Part shown: positions 28,726 to 38,428 of the stretch, piece after piece
Layout of the letters: the number at the start of each line of letters is the position of its first letter
Numbering within the stretch: position 1 is the first letter of the stretch
Source: Pyrinomonadaceae bacterium
GTDB lineage: Bacteria > Acidobacteriota > Blastocatellia > Pyrinomonadales > Pyrinomonadaceae
Reading direction: 5' to 3'
Assembly (NCBI GenBank): GCA_017983495.1
Contig: JAGOBH010000002.1
Coordinates: 310,001 to 374,000, forward strand
DNA: 64,000 bases
Made by a program: the position numbers and the translations under genes
The notes under the pieces: model-generated
Told to the model about the DNA's origin: nothing
Database searches by the model: none
What the model saw: the letters and a program-made list of their open reading frames with translations, nothing else

Positions 28726-30078
28726 CTATTCGTATTTTTTAAGTTTTCTATATAGTGTTGAAAGGTCGATGCCGAGGATAGCCGCAGCCGCGGATTTGTC
28801 GTCGTGGACCGAGGCAAGGACGTCAAGAACATATCGACGCTCGATCTCTTCTAATTTGGGACGGGTTCCATTATTCTCAATCGAATCGAGATCCAGTGCC
28901 GTCCGAACCTTCTTGGGGAGGTCGTCAGGACGGATGATTTCGCCGCTCATTATCACGGCCCGTTCGACGGCGTTTTCCAGCTCTCGTACGTTTCCTGGCC
29001 AATCGTAATTAATAAGAGCGTTCATTGCATCGACGGAAAAAGGTCTCTCGACAGACCCCTGCCCTTTGGCTGCTTTTGAAGAAAAGTGCTTCACAAGTAA
29101 CGGTATGTCCTCTCGTCTAGATCGAAGCGGAGGCAGTGTCAATTCTACTACGTTCAGACGGTAATACAGGTCCTCTCGAAAAATTCCGCGATCGATCTCG
29201 ATCGCAAGATCCTTGTTTGTAGCTGCGATGATGCGGGCATCAAACTTGATTGCCTTACTTGATCCAACCGGTGTGACTTCGTGCTCTTGCAGCGCCCGGA
29301 GTAATTTAACCTGTAGCGGTTGCGGCATCTCACTGATCTCGTCCAGGAATAATGTGCCGCCCGCGGCTGATCGAAACAGCCCGAGGGTGTCGGCAATCGC
29401 CCCGGTAAACGCACCGCGCATATGTCCAAAGAGTTCACTCTCAAGCAGCGATTCGGGCAAAGCCCCACAGTTTACTGCCAAAAATGGCTTGTCGGACCTG
29501 CTGCTATTAAAATGTAGCGAACGAGCGATCAGTTCTTTGCCGGTTCCGCTTTCGCCTTGTATCAGAACGTTTGCGGTAGTGTCGGCGACCTTACGGACCA
29601 GATCAAATACCTGTTGGAGAGCTTCGCTCTTTCCGACGATCTCGGCGAAGTTGTATTGACGCCGGACCTCGCGCCGCAATACGCGATTTTCACTAAAGAG
29701 CTGTCGCTGTTTAGCCGCATTTTTGATCGTTTGCAGCAGATCCTCATTTACAAACGGCTTGGCAATGTAATCGTAGGCACCTTTTCTCAAAGCAGACACA
29801 GCCGTGTCGACAGACGAATACGCCGTCATGATTATGACCACCGCCTCTTCATCGAGTGTCTTTATCCGATCGAGCAACTCGAGGCCGTCTTTACCGGACA
29901 TCTTGATATCAGTCAATGTCACGGAGATATCCTCTGTGTTGAATGCTTCGATCGCCGATTCGGCACTGTCAGCAGAGACGACATTGTATCCGGCTTCCTC
30001 GATTAGCTGGCGCAGGATAGCACGCATCAACTCCTCGTCTTCGACGATCAAAACAGTGTGTTTTTGACTTTCATTCAC
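28726..30078 (-). CDS. NtrC-family sigma-54-dependent response regulator
   Basis: A two-component transcription activator of 450 aa. The receiver domain (about 8-122) has the phospho-acceptor Asp57 in TLTDIKMSG and the acidic pair E13/D14. The AAA+ domain (about 147-375) carries Walker A GESGTGKE, the sigma-54 contact loop GAFTGA and Walker B GGTLFLDEIS. A Fis-type helix-turn-helix is at the C-terminus (ILGIDLSTLYRKLKKY). It should hydrolyse ATP to open sigma-54 promoters after phosphorylation. No histidine kinase is next to it. It is divergent from lptD across an 87-nt gap, which makes envelope stress a possible input (inference). Confidence 0.95.
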   Translation of the reverse strand: MNESQKHTVLIVEDEELMRAILRQLIEEAGYNVVSADSAESAIEAFNTEDISVTLTDIKMSGKDGLELLDRIKTLDEEAVVIIMTAYSSVDTAVSALRKGAYDYIAKPFVNEDLLQTIKNAAKQRQLFSENRVLRREVRRQYNFAEIVGKSEALQQVFDLVRKVADTTANVLIQGESGTGKELIARSLHFNSSRSDKPFLAVNCGALPESLLESELFGHMRGAFTGAIADTLGLFRSAAGGTLFLDEISEMPQPLQVKLLRALQEHEVTPVGSSKAIKFDARIIAATNKDLAIEIDRGIFREDLYYRLNVVELTLPPLRSRREDIPLLVKHFSSKAAKGQGSVERPFSVDAMNALINYDWPGNVRELENAVERAVIMSGEIIRPDDLPKKVRTALDLDSIENNGTRPKLEEIERRYVLDVLASVHDDKSAAAAILGIDLSTLYRKLKKYE

Positions 30079-30165
30079 AGCATTATCTTGAAAGCTTAGT
30101 CTAGCACAAGGCTTTATTGTTTAACTCCGTTCGTGTTAGCATCAAATGATTAAGTTATTGATTCA

Positions 30166-32682
30166 ATGCGGTTTTCCAAGCCTTTAATAGCCATTTTGTT
30201 CGTCATTTGTGCAACCGCAACGGGTCTGGCGCAGCAAACAAATCCGGTTGATCGCCAGGTTTCTAACCCGATCACCGATACACCAAACATCAATCCCATC
30301 TCAGCCGAACAAAGCGTGGTCGCTCCAAAGCCCAAGAAGAAAGCGAGTTTTGAACAGGAAGGTGGTGATAATGAAGTGGTTGTTTATTCTGACAGGCAGA
30401 CGGTGGAAGGCGAAAAGGGGAAACGTATCGTTATCCATCAGGGTAATGTCGATGTTCGCTACGGCATTTACCGAATGCAGGCGGACAAGATAACGATCTA
30501 CGAAGCTGAAAGCAAGATGGACGCCGAGGGCAGCGTAATCTTTGACCAGGGTGACGATCAACGAATCACCGGTGCTCGGGGAATCTGGAATTACAAAACA
30601 AAGCTCGGCTATTTTGAGGACTCCACCGGGTTTACAAATCAGACAAATGACGGCACGGTAATATATTTTACCGCTAAGCGTGTAGAGCGGGTCTCGGTGA
30701 ACGAACTCGAAGTAACGAAAGGTCAATTTACTGCTTGCGAAGAAGCGGTGCCGAAGTGGAGTTTTACGGCTGACAAGGCTCGTATAAGCATCAAAGACAA
30801 GATCAAACTAAGAAATGCGAAATTTCGTATTAAGGATATTCCGTTAATAGCTCTTCCGTATGCGTCGATACCGTTACGCGAGAACGATCGCAGTTCCGGC
30901 TTCTTGACCCCGTCATTTGCATACTCAGATGATAAGGGATTTCGCCTTTCAAACGCTTACTATCAGACGCTGGGAAAATCGGCAGATGTTACGATTCGGG
31001 GCGATCTTTATACTTCAAGGGGAATAGGATATGGCATGGATGTGCGGACCCGAGCGAATTCGCGCTCGTACCTTGATTTTGGATTCTATGCCGTAAAGGA
31101 TCGCATTTTCGGCCCAAAAGCGAGTGCGGAAAATCCTGACCAAGGCGGTTCGATCATTTACGCCCAAGGAGTTCACTACTTTCCCAATGGGTTCACGGCG
31201 TCGGCCGACGTTCGCCTTACTTCAAATCTCGCTTTTCGCCAAGTCTTTTCGGACGGTATTCAGCAGATCATCTCACCGATCGAGGTGTCACAAGTTTTTA
31301 TAAACAAAAGCTGGAACAACTATACAATGAACCTGCTTGCACGATCGCAGGTTATTTCGATCCCGAACGTTCGAATAAAGACTCGAAATCTCCCCAGCGT
31401 TAACTTTGAAAAAAGGCCGTCGCAACTTTCCTTCTTAAAAGGCGTGTATTTTTCATTCAAGACCAGCCTTGAGGGCGTTTCGCGTCGCGAGGAGGTTGAT
31501 GACCGCGTTCTTTACCAGCAAATGACCGGTGGTTTGCCGGTCGTCGGTCCGGCACTAGGTCAACGTCTCGATGTATATCCGCAGGTAACGGTGCCGTTTC
31601 GAACTAAATACTTTAACTTCACTGCGACAGGGTCGGCTCGTGTAACGTATTACTCAAATTCTATTAACGAACTGCGACAAGTTCTTGGTCGCGATGTCAT
31701 TCGAAAATACGGTGAATTTCAATTTGATGTAAGGCCCGTCGCTCTTGCTCGAAATGTTTATGGCAAGAACGAAACATTCAAGTTTCGTCACGTTATCGAA
31801 CCATATCTCACGTATCGATTGGTCAAGGGCGTCGATAATTTTAACCGGATCATCCGATTTGATCATATCGACACCATAACCGACACCAACGAGATGGAAT
31901 TCGGCCTCACGAACCGTATCTATACACGGAGGTATTCTGAGGCCGTGACCAAGGATGCTCAGTCCAAACTCTCAGCAGAAGCCCGATCGACATCCGAAAC
32001 GAAAAAGCCGCTATCCATTCAGCCGTATGAGATTTTTACGTTGACGGTTCGCGGCAAATATTTTTTCGATAAGAACTTTGGCGGGGCGTTGATTGCCGGG
32101 CGTCGGAATCAGATCGAATCGATGACGGCGCTGAGCTTTTACACGTTTGGCGGGGTGCCACGTCGATTTTCGCCGCTCAGTATTGACGCGACATACCGTC
32201 CTCAGCGTACGATCTTTGTAAACACTCGAATGGATGTTGGTGTCCAAGGCGATGGATTAAGGGCGATCTCAGCGACCATCGGTTACGACAGAAAACTCCT
32301 CAAGATCTTTCAGACCTTCTATTACACAAGGGCTGTTACACTGATCCCGTCATTAACGCAGTATTCGAATGCCGCAGGAAAAGAGGCTGGAACGCTTCGC
32401 GGTTCGCAGTGGAGCCCTTCGATTTTTATTGGAAACAGAGACAAAGGCTGGTACGGCGGCACGTCGCTGTTCTTTGACTTTCAAAACAGGAGAGCCGCGA
32501 AGTTCTCACCGCTGATCAGTTCACTCTATACCGTGGGTTATGCTTACGATTGCTGCTCAGTCGCACTCCAATACTACACATTCAACGTCGGTATCCGGTC
32601 CGAAAACCGCTGGGCCTTCAGCTTCCGTCTGAACGGAATCGGAACGTTCGGCACTCAACAATTTGGACAGGGGATACGGTAG
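30166..32682 (+). CDS. lptD: LPS-assembly protein LptD
   Basis: An outer-membrane barrel of 838 aa that inserts lipopolysaccharide into the outer leaflet together with LptE. A signal peptide (PLIAILFVICATATGLAQ) and a Lys-rich linker precede an OstA/LptA-like jellyroll (about 65-230: VVVYSDRQTVEGEKGKRIV, GNVDVRYGIYRMQADKITI, AEGSVIFDQGDDQRITGARG). The family boundary motif IPLIALPYASIPLRENDRSSGFLTPSF leads into the barrel. Two Cys (DCCS) lie near the C-terminus; the paired disulfides of E. coli LptD are not evident. It is not adjacent to other lpt genes, but lpxB and lpxD lie 6-8 kb downstream. The start ATG 30166 agrees with the signal peptide. Confidence 0.92.
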   Translation: MRFSKPLIAILFVICATATGLAQQTNPVDRQVSNPITDTPNINPISAEQSVVAPKPKKKASFEQEGGDNEVVVYSDRQTVEGEKGKRIVIHQGNVDVRYGIYRMQADKITIYEAESKMDAEGSVIFDQGDDQRITGARGIWNYKTKLGYFEDSTGFTNQTNDGTVIYFTAKRVERVSVNELEVTKGQFTACEEAVPKWSFTADKARISIKDKIKLRNAKFRIKDIPLIALPYASIPLRENDRSSGFLTPSFAYSDDKGFRLSNAYYQTLGKSADVTIRGDLYTSRGIGYGMDVRTRANSRSYLDFGFYAVKDRIFGPKASAENPDQGGSIIYAQGVHYFPNGFTASADVRLTSNLAFRQVFSDGIQQIISPIEVSQVFINKSWNNYTMNLLARSQVISIPNVRIKTRNLPSVNFEKRPSQLSFLKGVYFSFKTSLEGVSRREEVDDRVLYQQMTGGLPVVGPALGQRLDVYPQVTVPFRTKYFNFTATGSARVTYYSNSINELRQVLGRDVIRKYGEFQFDVRPVALARNVYGKNETFKFRHVIEPYLTYRLVKGVDNFNRIIRFDHIDTITDTNEMEFGLTNRIYTRRYSEAVTKDAQSKLSAEARSTSETKKPLSIQPYEIFTLTVRGKYFFDKNFGGALIAGRRNQIESMTALSFYTFGGVPRRFSPLSIDATYRPQRTIFVNTRMDVGVQGDGLRAISATIGYDRKLLKIFQTFYYTRAVTLIPSLTQYSNAAGKEAGTLRGSQWSPSIFIGNRDKGWYGGTSLFFDFQNRRAAKFSPLISSLYTVGYAYDCCSVALQYYTFNVGIRSENRWAFSFRLNGIGTFGTQQFGQGIR

Positions 32683-32708
32683 GATCCCCAAATTGATCTA
32701 TACAAGGA

Positions 32709-34238
32709 CTAACGCCTCGATTTAAGGTAGAGATTTTGTGCGATCGAATTGTAATATTCAACCGGCGATAGATCATCTGTAATGATTTCAACGTCTTTCG
32801 GTAAATTACCGTGATAACGACTAGCGAGTAGGGCGTCGATCTCCGGATCTGCGGAATCATCACCGGGAACTTCCGCCGCCGCCGATGCGACGATCATGAG
32901 GTTTTGAAGCTTTTCGTCATTGTAATCAGCATTTACCTTGTAAATAGAAACGTGCTGAAAAACCGCGCGATAGGTAGCCAGTTCTGCATGAAGAAAGCGG
33001 CTGCCTTCGCCGGTAATTGCGGAGCCGAGATTGAAAATGACCACTCCCTTATCACTCAGATTGCGACGCATTTCTCTTACAGCCTCGATCGTTGTTAATT
33101 GATATGGTACCGAAAACAATGAGCCAAAAGCGTCCATGAGTATAAGATCATATTTTCCGGAGGCAGAACTATTCAGGTATGTCCTCGCATCTTCATGAAA
33201 AATGCTTAGACGCGGATCATCGACCAGACGAAAGAAGCGACGTGCGATCGCCGTCATTTGAGGATCTATCTCAACTACATCGATCGTGTTCTCTGGGTAT
33301 CGCTTGAGGAAGTCCTTCGGGACGGAATACCCGGCTCCGCCAATAACGAGAGTGGATCGAAATCCCGGTCGGTAATGATTAGCCAAATGATAGAATTTGC
33401 TGTAATCAAGTGCCGGCAAATCGCTTTCGAGAAACATTGCGGACTGAGTAAAATACGGATCGGTCGCCAAAGCACGGATTGATTTTCCAGTTCTCGGGTC
33501 CGAGGTTTGAAAAATCTGTACTCGGCTATATTGTGTGTCGATGTCATGCAGGCCGCTTGCCTCGCGGAGCAAATAGGAATTAGCCTCGTTCGAAATTATC
33601 GATAATCCGAATAGCACTATGACCGCGATTCCGGTCCTCGTTACCGCAAACGGAACAAGAGCCAGGGATAACATGATGAGAGCCGCGGAGATACCATATA
33701 ACGTCCTTACGCTGCCAACAAATGGAACCAGTACGAACCCCGCCGCGAAAGTTCCAAGAATGCTGCCGACGGTGGATAGGGCATATAATCTACCGACGGT
33801 CTTTCCGGCGTCTTCGAGTGAGAACATCCTTAATTTGACGGTATACGGCGTGACAAAACCCAAACAAACACTTGCAGGTGCGAATAAGATCAGGGAGGCG
33901 ATTATGGAACGCAACTCGACACCAACTGAGGCCGAAGCGACGAAAGAAAGTACGACTTCTTTTATGAGCACGGTTAAAGATATCAATCCACCAGCGAAAA
34001 AGATTACTGACGCAAGCACCTTAATGTCAGGTCTGCGATCCGCCATTCTTCCACCCAGCCAATAGCCGAGACTCAGACTACCTAGTATCACACCGATCAG
34101 ACTCGTCCAGACATAGGTTGAGGCTCCAATGAACGGTGAAAGGATTCGCGACCCGATGATCTCGTAGGTCATAACCATCGCTCCGCAAAGGAAAACAGTA
34201 ATATCCAAAACGAACTGTCGTGTGTTGGTGGTCGTCAT
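32709..34238 (-). CDS. Membrane protein fused to a spermidine-synthase-like methyltransferase-fold domain
   Basis: A 509-aa protein with a transporter-like N-terminal membrane part and a soluble spermidine-synthase-like domain. About six or seven hydrophobic helices fill residues 10-215, with GAMVMTYEIIGSRILSPFIG and LGSLSLGYWLGGRMADRRPD typical of fused SpeE-like proteins. The Rossmann part follows (about 235-480: DTQYSRVQIFQTSD, LVIGGAGYSVPKDFLKRYP, VVEIDPQMTAIARRFF, FHEDARTYLNSS, YDLILMDAFGS). The usual second acidic residue near the putative aminopropyl acceptor site is not obvious, so true spermidine synthase activity is doubtful. The reading frame extends to a TTG at 34289, but that codon lies in the terminator loop, so ATG 34238 is preferred. 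Confidence 0.85.
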   Translation of the reverse strand: MTTTNTRQFVLDITVFLCGAMVMTYEIIGSRILSPFIGASTYVWTSLIGVILGSLSLGYWLGGRMADRRPDIKVLASVIFFAGGLISLTVLIKEVVLSFVASASVGVELRSIIASLILFAPASVCLGFVTPYTVKLRMFSLEDAGKTVGRLYALSTVGSILGTFAAGFVLVPFVGSVRTLYGISAALIMLSLALVPFAVTRTGIAVIVLFGLSIISNEANSYLLREASGLHDIDTQYSRVQIFQTSDPRTGKSIRALATDPYFTQSAMFLESDLPALDYSKFYHLANHYRPGFRSTLVIGGAGYSVPKDFLKRYPENTIDVVEIDPQMTAIARRFFRLVDDPRLSIFHEDARTYLNSSASGKYDLILMDAFGSLFSVPYQLTTIEAVREMRRNLSDKGVVIFNLGSAITGEGSRFLHAELATYRAVFQHVSIYKVNADYNDEKLQNLMIVASAAAEVPGDDSADPEIDALLASRYHGNLPKDVEIITDDLSPVEYYNSIAQNLYLKSRR

Positions 34239-34267
34239 CAGTGAGTTGATAAAATACAGAATAGCGG

Positions 34268-34308
34268 AAAACGAAAAGGCACGAAACAAGCAAAAGCTGT
34301 TTCATGCC
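34268..34308 (-). terminator. Terminator of ilvE
   Basis: Read on the minus strand: GGCATGAAACA, a 9-nt loop and TGTTTCGTGCC (10 of 11 paired, the odd one G-U/A-C), then CTTTTCGTTTT. It sits between the ilvE stop and the next minus-strand start. Confidence 0.7.
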
Positions 34309-34364
34309 TTTAATGAAATGATGCACTCACAAAGTGCGACTTATTAAACGGGTTTACGCACCAG

Positions 34365-35354
34365 CTATGCTACCGCCGTTTTTTTTTCATCGGTGGAATG
34401 AACAAATGTCAGCCAGTCCTTACCGAACGGAGCCGGCCGTTCTGCCATAATGATCGCAAAAAACTCCTCCTGCAGACGCCGTGTGATCTCGCCGCGTTTA
34501 CCTGAGCCAACGGTGATTCGGTCAACCGATCTGATCGGAGTGATCTCGGCAGCTGTTCCGGTAAAGAAAAGTTCGTCAGCAAGGTATAGGGCAGCCCGCT
34601 GAATCGTTGTTTCCACGATCTCGATACCCATTTCGCGAGCGATCTGAATGACCGAATCGCGGGTGATACCGGGCAAGATAGATGCTCCGAGCGGCGGAGT
34701 AATCAGTTTTCCGCCATTGACCAGGAATATATTCTCTCCGGAACCTTCGGAAACGTAGCCGCGGTCATCCAGAGCGATGCCTTCAGAAAACCCGCCAAGG
34801 AGAGCTTCCATTTTGATCAGCTGCGAATTCATGTAATTTGCCCCGGCCTTTGCCATCGCCGGCATCGAATTTGATGTAATTCGCGTCCAACTGGACACGC
34901 ATACATCAATTCCGCTTTCAAGAGCTTCTTCACCGAGGTATTTACCCCATTCCCATGTAGCAATGTACGAATCTATCGGATTAGGGAATGGATTGACCCC
35001 AAATGCAGGTTTTGCTTCGTCGAGTCCACGGAAGATCAACGGCCTTATGTAGCACGCTTCCAATCCGCTCTGCCTAATGAGTTCAACTGTCGCGTCGCAA
35101 AATTCATCACGAGAAAACTTCGAGTCCATTCGGTAGATCTTCGCTGAGTTGACCAACCTCTGCATGTGCTCGGGAAGCCGAAAAACCGCAGAACCTTTGG
35201 TTGTGTTGTAACAGCGAATGCCCTCAAAGACACTTGACCCGTAATTGACCACGTGGGACATTACGTGAATTCGGGCATCGTCCCAATCAATAAACTCACC
35301 GTTTTTCCATACTTTTGGCGATATCTTCATCGTGCTGACGTCTTTTCCGGCCAT
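34365..35354 (-). CDS. ilvE: Branched-chain amino acid aminotransferase
   Basis: A PLP-dependent class IV aminotransferase of 329 aa that moves amino groups between glutamate and the keto acids of Val, Leu and Ile. The signature runs [17 protein letters not shown] (PLP-binding Lys) ... [19 protein letters not shown] ... [19 protein letters not shown], with [13 protein letters not shown] at the N-terminus. A second Met (35330) begins closer to [17 protein letters not shown] kept 35354, which has AGGAG about 13 nt upstream, a long spacing. It is monocistronic in appearance, with its own terminator. Confidence 0.95.
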   Translation of the reverse strand: MAGKDVSTMKISPKVWKNGEFIDWDDARIHVMSHVVNYGSSVFEGIRCYNTTKGSAVFRLPEHMQRLVNSAKIYRMDSKFSRDEFCDATVELIRQSGLEACYIRPLIFRGLDEAKPAFGVNPFPNPIDSYIATWEWGKYLGEEALESGIDVCVSSWTRITSNSMPAMAKAGANYMNSQLIKMEALLGGFSEGIALDDRGYVSEGSGENIFLVNGGKLITPPLGASILPGITRDSVIQIAREMGIEIVETTIQRAALYLADELFFTGTAAEITPIRSVDRITVGSGKRGEITRRLQEEFFAIIMAERPAPFGKDWLTFVHSTDEKKTAVA

Positions 35355-35544
35355 AATATTTTAGGAACTCCTATCTGCAAATTAAATAATAGCTACGGGC
35401 GTGATGCCTACAAATAATAAAGTTGTAAAACAATTTTCATTCTCAAAAACACTACTAACTTCAATAACGAGCATAATATAACCTCGATAATGAAGCAAGA
35501 ATTCGAACCAGTTATATGTGTATAACAAACATTATGAATAGTAA

Positions 35545-35570
35545 GAAAGGCGGACCGAAGCCCGCCTTTC
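35545..35570 (-). terminator. Terminator of the TolB-like gene
   Basis: A 9-bp stem GAAAGGCGG / CCGCCTTTC around an 8-nt loop. Read on the minus strand it ends in CCGCCTTTCTTAC, a short T-run. It lies 24 nt after the stop at 35594. Confidence 0.7.
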
Positions 35571-35593
35571 CAGTACCCAACTCGTCGAGATCA

Positions 35594-38209
35594 TCAAAGA
35601 ATACGAAACATGGTTGCCGTGTCGTCCAGTCTTGACGAATACGCCACACCATCCACAAAGACGGTGATGATTATAGGCTGATCCCCACCTTTATCCATAC
35701 CAGGTGGTAGAGCAAAGTCGATCGTATGAACACCGGGGGCAACTAGAACCGCCCCGGACGTTATGGTTGGAGTGAGCAGCCCGAATCGACCGATGCGGAT
35801 GCTGGTATTGCTTACGGTCGCAAATTGAGCTCCCGTGAGATAAACCCGCAAGATAGTCGGAGTTCTTCCAAACGGCCTCTGCCTGATCGTAGTAACGGTA
35901 AATGGCTCGGTGGTATGCACGCGATTAGTGACATTGAAGATCTTGGTCCGACCACCAGGCCCGACTATGCCTTCCATATTGAAAATATCCGGCCGTGCTG
36001 GTACTAGCGTGATGGTCGATTTCATCTGAACGCCATTGTTATTGAGTACCATCGGAAGTGTTGTTCCTGCAGAAGATGATGCCAGTCCCGGAGGAATCAC
36101 GAATTCGACCCGATGTCGGCTAACTGATCTGAGCCCGCATGCTGCTCCGTTTATAGTCAACGTAACACCGCTCAACTCGATAGGTAATGTAAAGCTCCGT
36201 TGAAGTGATCCCTCGGCGGAACGGGCCACGATCGGTCGATCAATACCCGCCTGATAACTCAATATCGCCTGCATTCCCGGAGCTAATCCTTGAACTGCTA
36301 CTGGCGTCTGAGGCGTAGGCGTAGGTGATGGAGTCGGAGTCGGGGTCGGCGAACCCGTCGGAGTCGGCGTAGGTGATGGGGTCGGCGTTGGTGTTGGCGT
36401 CGCCGTAGGCGAAGGTGTCGGCGTTGGCGAGGGAGTCGGCACCGCTGTCGCCGAAACAGGGATCCGTGTCGCTCCGGTAGCGAAATTAACGTTTATGGAA
36501 CTCTGGTTGAGGACCGTCGGCTGGATCAAATAATAAACCTCAGACTGCAGGTCAAAATTTCCAAGTCCGAGTTCGCTCAAAGCCAAATTAAAAGCAATAC
36601 GCTTCGATGAATTGCTCGGCAACGGCTGTGTCGATGCAATAAATGATGATGGAACAGGGAACTTACTCAAGCGGGTAAACTTCGCCGTCGCCGCCGGAGC
36701 ACTCAATTGAAATGAGTACATTTGTGCCTGCCGTTCTACGGTATTATTAAGCCCTTCATCGCCAACTGTAGGAATCGTTCCATCCGGTTTGATGTTCATG
36801 CGGGTTTCCAGCAACAAAGTTGTTGGTTCTCCCGAAAGATTGTAATCCGTAAACCCCGGGTAGCGGAGAACGTCCCCACCGGTCGCCTGACTGTCAGCAT
36901 CACTTCGCGAACCAATGCGCCTAAATGTATTGGCAACCGTATCGTAGACATACAAGGCGAATGAAGCGTAATTTGTACCGCTGTTCTCATTTGCAAGATC
37001 CGCATAGCTATCAAAAGCAATGTATCTGCCGTCGCGACTCATTCGGCGCCCGAGATCCAAAATGTTCACCGGATCACCCAGATTTGTAGACGTTGTTGTA
37101 GTAACTTGTTTTTTTGTTCCCGCCGGTGCACCAGAAGCGTTGAGATCGGCAAAGAAAATTTCCTCATTTCGGCTCGCGAGGGGATTGTTGCCGCCGGTCA
37201 TTCCCACGATCGGATTATCACCAGTGCTTGCAAACGTCACACGCAGGCCATTGCCAGATATAGTTGGGTTCTTATTGTAGATCGGATTAGATATGGGCCC
37301 GCGTGGTGTCTTTGTGACCTGCGACAGAGTGCCGGAGGAGCCTAACTCGTCTTCCCTAAAACTTGCGACGGAACTTCGAACGTAGGTAAAGATCTCATCG
37401 TTGTCCTCCGCCGGAAATGGGTTCCCAACAGATGGAACAAGGTCACGCGTAGATCCAAATGCGACAACATTACCATCATCGCTAATACTCGCGTCGTGAT
37501 TATCGTCCGCTATATAAGCTCCTGTGGTTGATGTCGCCGGCCGCGGCAACTGACTCGGCAGAGTATTTGTGACCCTAATAAATGAGCCACCGGACAGATT
37601 TGTTACAGGCAGTTCATCACCAAGCGAAAGGTCAGAAACGGGTGCGAACACGGGAACTTGATAGAGCCATATTTCGGTATTCCCATCACTCGTCAACGGA
37701 TTCGATCCTGGCGTGGGTGTTGGGTTAGGTGAAGGGCTTGGAGTCGGCGTTGGTGACGTGAATGCATTTCCATCAAAATTCCCAGGGTTGGTGGCATTCG
37801 GTGCCGTGGGTGTCGAAGTGGTCGCGTTCGACGAAAATGCTATCCATTTACCGTCGTTACTAATAACAGGTCGTGTGTTGACGATCTCAACCTTGATATT
37901 ATCAAAAGTGATGGGCCTTGACGGGTCAATCAACAAACTCTTTGTATCTGTAAGCTGAAAGATCCGACGCTGGGCATAATCGAAGAGAAATATCTCCGAA
38001 TTATTGTCAGCGTTGCGGGGGTTGTCGGTTGCCAAATTTCCGCGCGATTCAAACACGACGAAGCGGCCGTCGCCGCTCATTCCACCGGCGAACGATTCAG
38101 CTCCGGAATTGGATAGTTGGCCGATAACGGCTTCAATCTGAGCAGTAACTGCGACCGGCGCGGCAAACAATGCGAAAATAAAAAAAAGGAAAGAAAGACG
38201 AAACGTCAC
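35594..38209 (-). CDS. Secreted TolB/PD40-type beta-propeller protein with Pro-rich linkers
   Basis: An exported protein of about 871 aa. The start is GTG 38209: GGAGGAG sits directly upstream, while an earlier in-frame GTG at 38221 has no such site. The signal peptide is FRLSFLFFIFALFAAPVAVTA. Repeats of the TolB/PD40 kind follow (GMSGDGRFVVFESRGNLA, EIFLFDYAQRRIFQLTD, ISNDGKWIAFSSNA, SISDDGNVVAFGSTRD, MSRDGRYIAFDSYADLA), about residues 30-560. A first Pro-rich patch lies near 152-169 and a second at about 590-635. A C-terminal beta domain (about 640-871) ends the protein. The propeller probably binds a protein or glycan; the function is unknown. It is divergent from lpxB. Confidence 0.82.
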   Translation of the reverse strand: MTFRLSFLFFIFALFAAPVAVTAQIEAVIGQLSNSGAESFAGGMSGDGRFVVFESRGNLATDNPRNADNNSEIFLFDYAQRRIFQLTDTKSLLIDPSRPITFDNIKVEIVNTRPVISNDGKWIAFSSNATTSTPTAPNATNPGNFDGNAFTSPTPTPSPSPNPTPTPGSNPLTSDGNTEIWLYQVPVFAPVSDLSLGDELPVTNLSGGSFIRVTNTLPSQLPRPATSTTGAYIADDNHDASISDDGNVVAFGSTRDLVPSVGNPFPAEDNDEIFTYVRSSVASFREDELGSSGTLSQVTKTPRGPISNPIYNKNPTISGNGLRVTFASTGDNPIVGMTGGNNPLASRNEEIFFADLNASGAPAGTKKQVTTTTSTNLGDPVNILDLGRRMSRDGRYIAFDSYADLANENSGTNYASFALYVYDTVANTFRRIGSRSDADSQATGGDVLRYPGFTDYNLSGEPTTLLLETRMNIKPDGTIPTVGDEGLNNTVERQAQMYSFQLSAPAATAKFTRLSKFPVPSSFIASTQPLPSNSSKRIAFNLALSELGLGNFDLQSEVYYLIQPTVLNQSSINVNFATGATRIPVSATAVPTPSPTPTPSPTATPTPTPTPSPTPTPTGSPTPTPTPSPTPTPQTPVAVQGLAPGMQAILSYQAGIDRPIVARSAEGSLQRSFTLPIELSGVTLTINGAACGLRSVSRHRVEFVIPPGLASSSAGTTLPMVLNNNGVQMKSTITLVPARPDIFNMEGIVGPGGRTKIFNVTNRVHTTEPFTVTTIRQRPFGRTPTILRVYLTGAQFATVSNTSIRIGRFGLLTPTITSGAVLVAPGVHTIDFALPPGMDKGGDQPIIITVFVDGVAYSSRLDDTATMFRIL
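36306..36441 (-). repeat. Low-complexity PTPS-coding repeat inside the TolB-like gene
   Basis: About 135 bp of near-iterated hexamers coding alternating Pro-Thr/Pro-Ser, seen on the plus strand as GTCGGNGTNGG-like units. It is a flexible linker between the propeller and the C-terminal domain, and a likely hotspot for length change. Confidence 0.8.
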
Positions 38210-38428
38210 AAACTCCTCCACCCGAACATTAACAAAATAAATACTGGCTGAATGCCTATAAATCCACGACCAAAATACTAAATTTTAAGCGTATTCTCCG
38301 AGTTCTGCAAGCATCACATCGTCAATTCACCTAACAACGTATTTGATCTCAGGATTTTGATGCCCAAAGTCCAATATAAGGTTGTAAAATTAGAGTCTTT
38401 CGTCTAAGAATTAAACCTGAGAAAAGCG

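Noticed and set aside
29213..30067. Plus-strand frames opposite the NtrC-type regulator
   Set aside because: They are antisense to a well-supported AAA+ and receiver coding region, and no domains are seen.
36306..36441. Possible CRISPR-like or tandem DNA array
   Set aside because: The repeats are short, contiguous and in frame with a PTPS-coding linker; there are no spacers.
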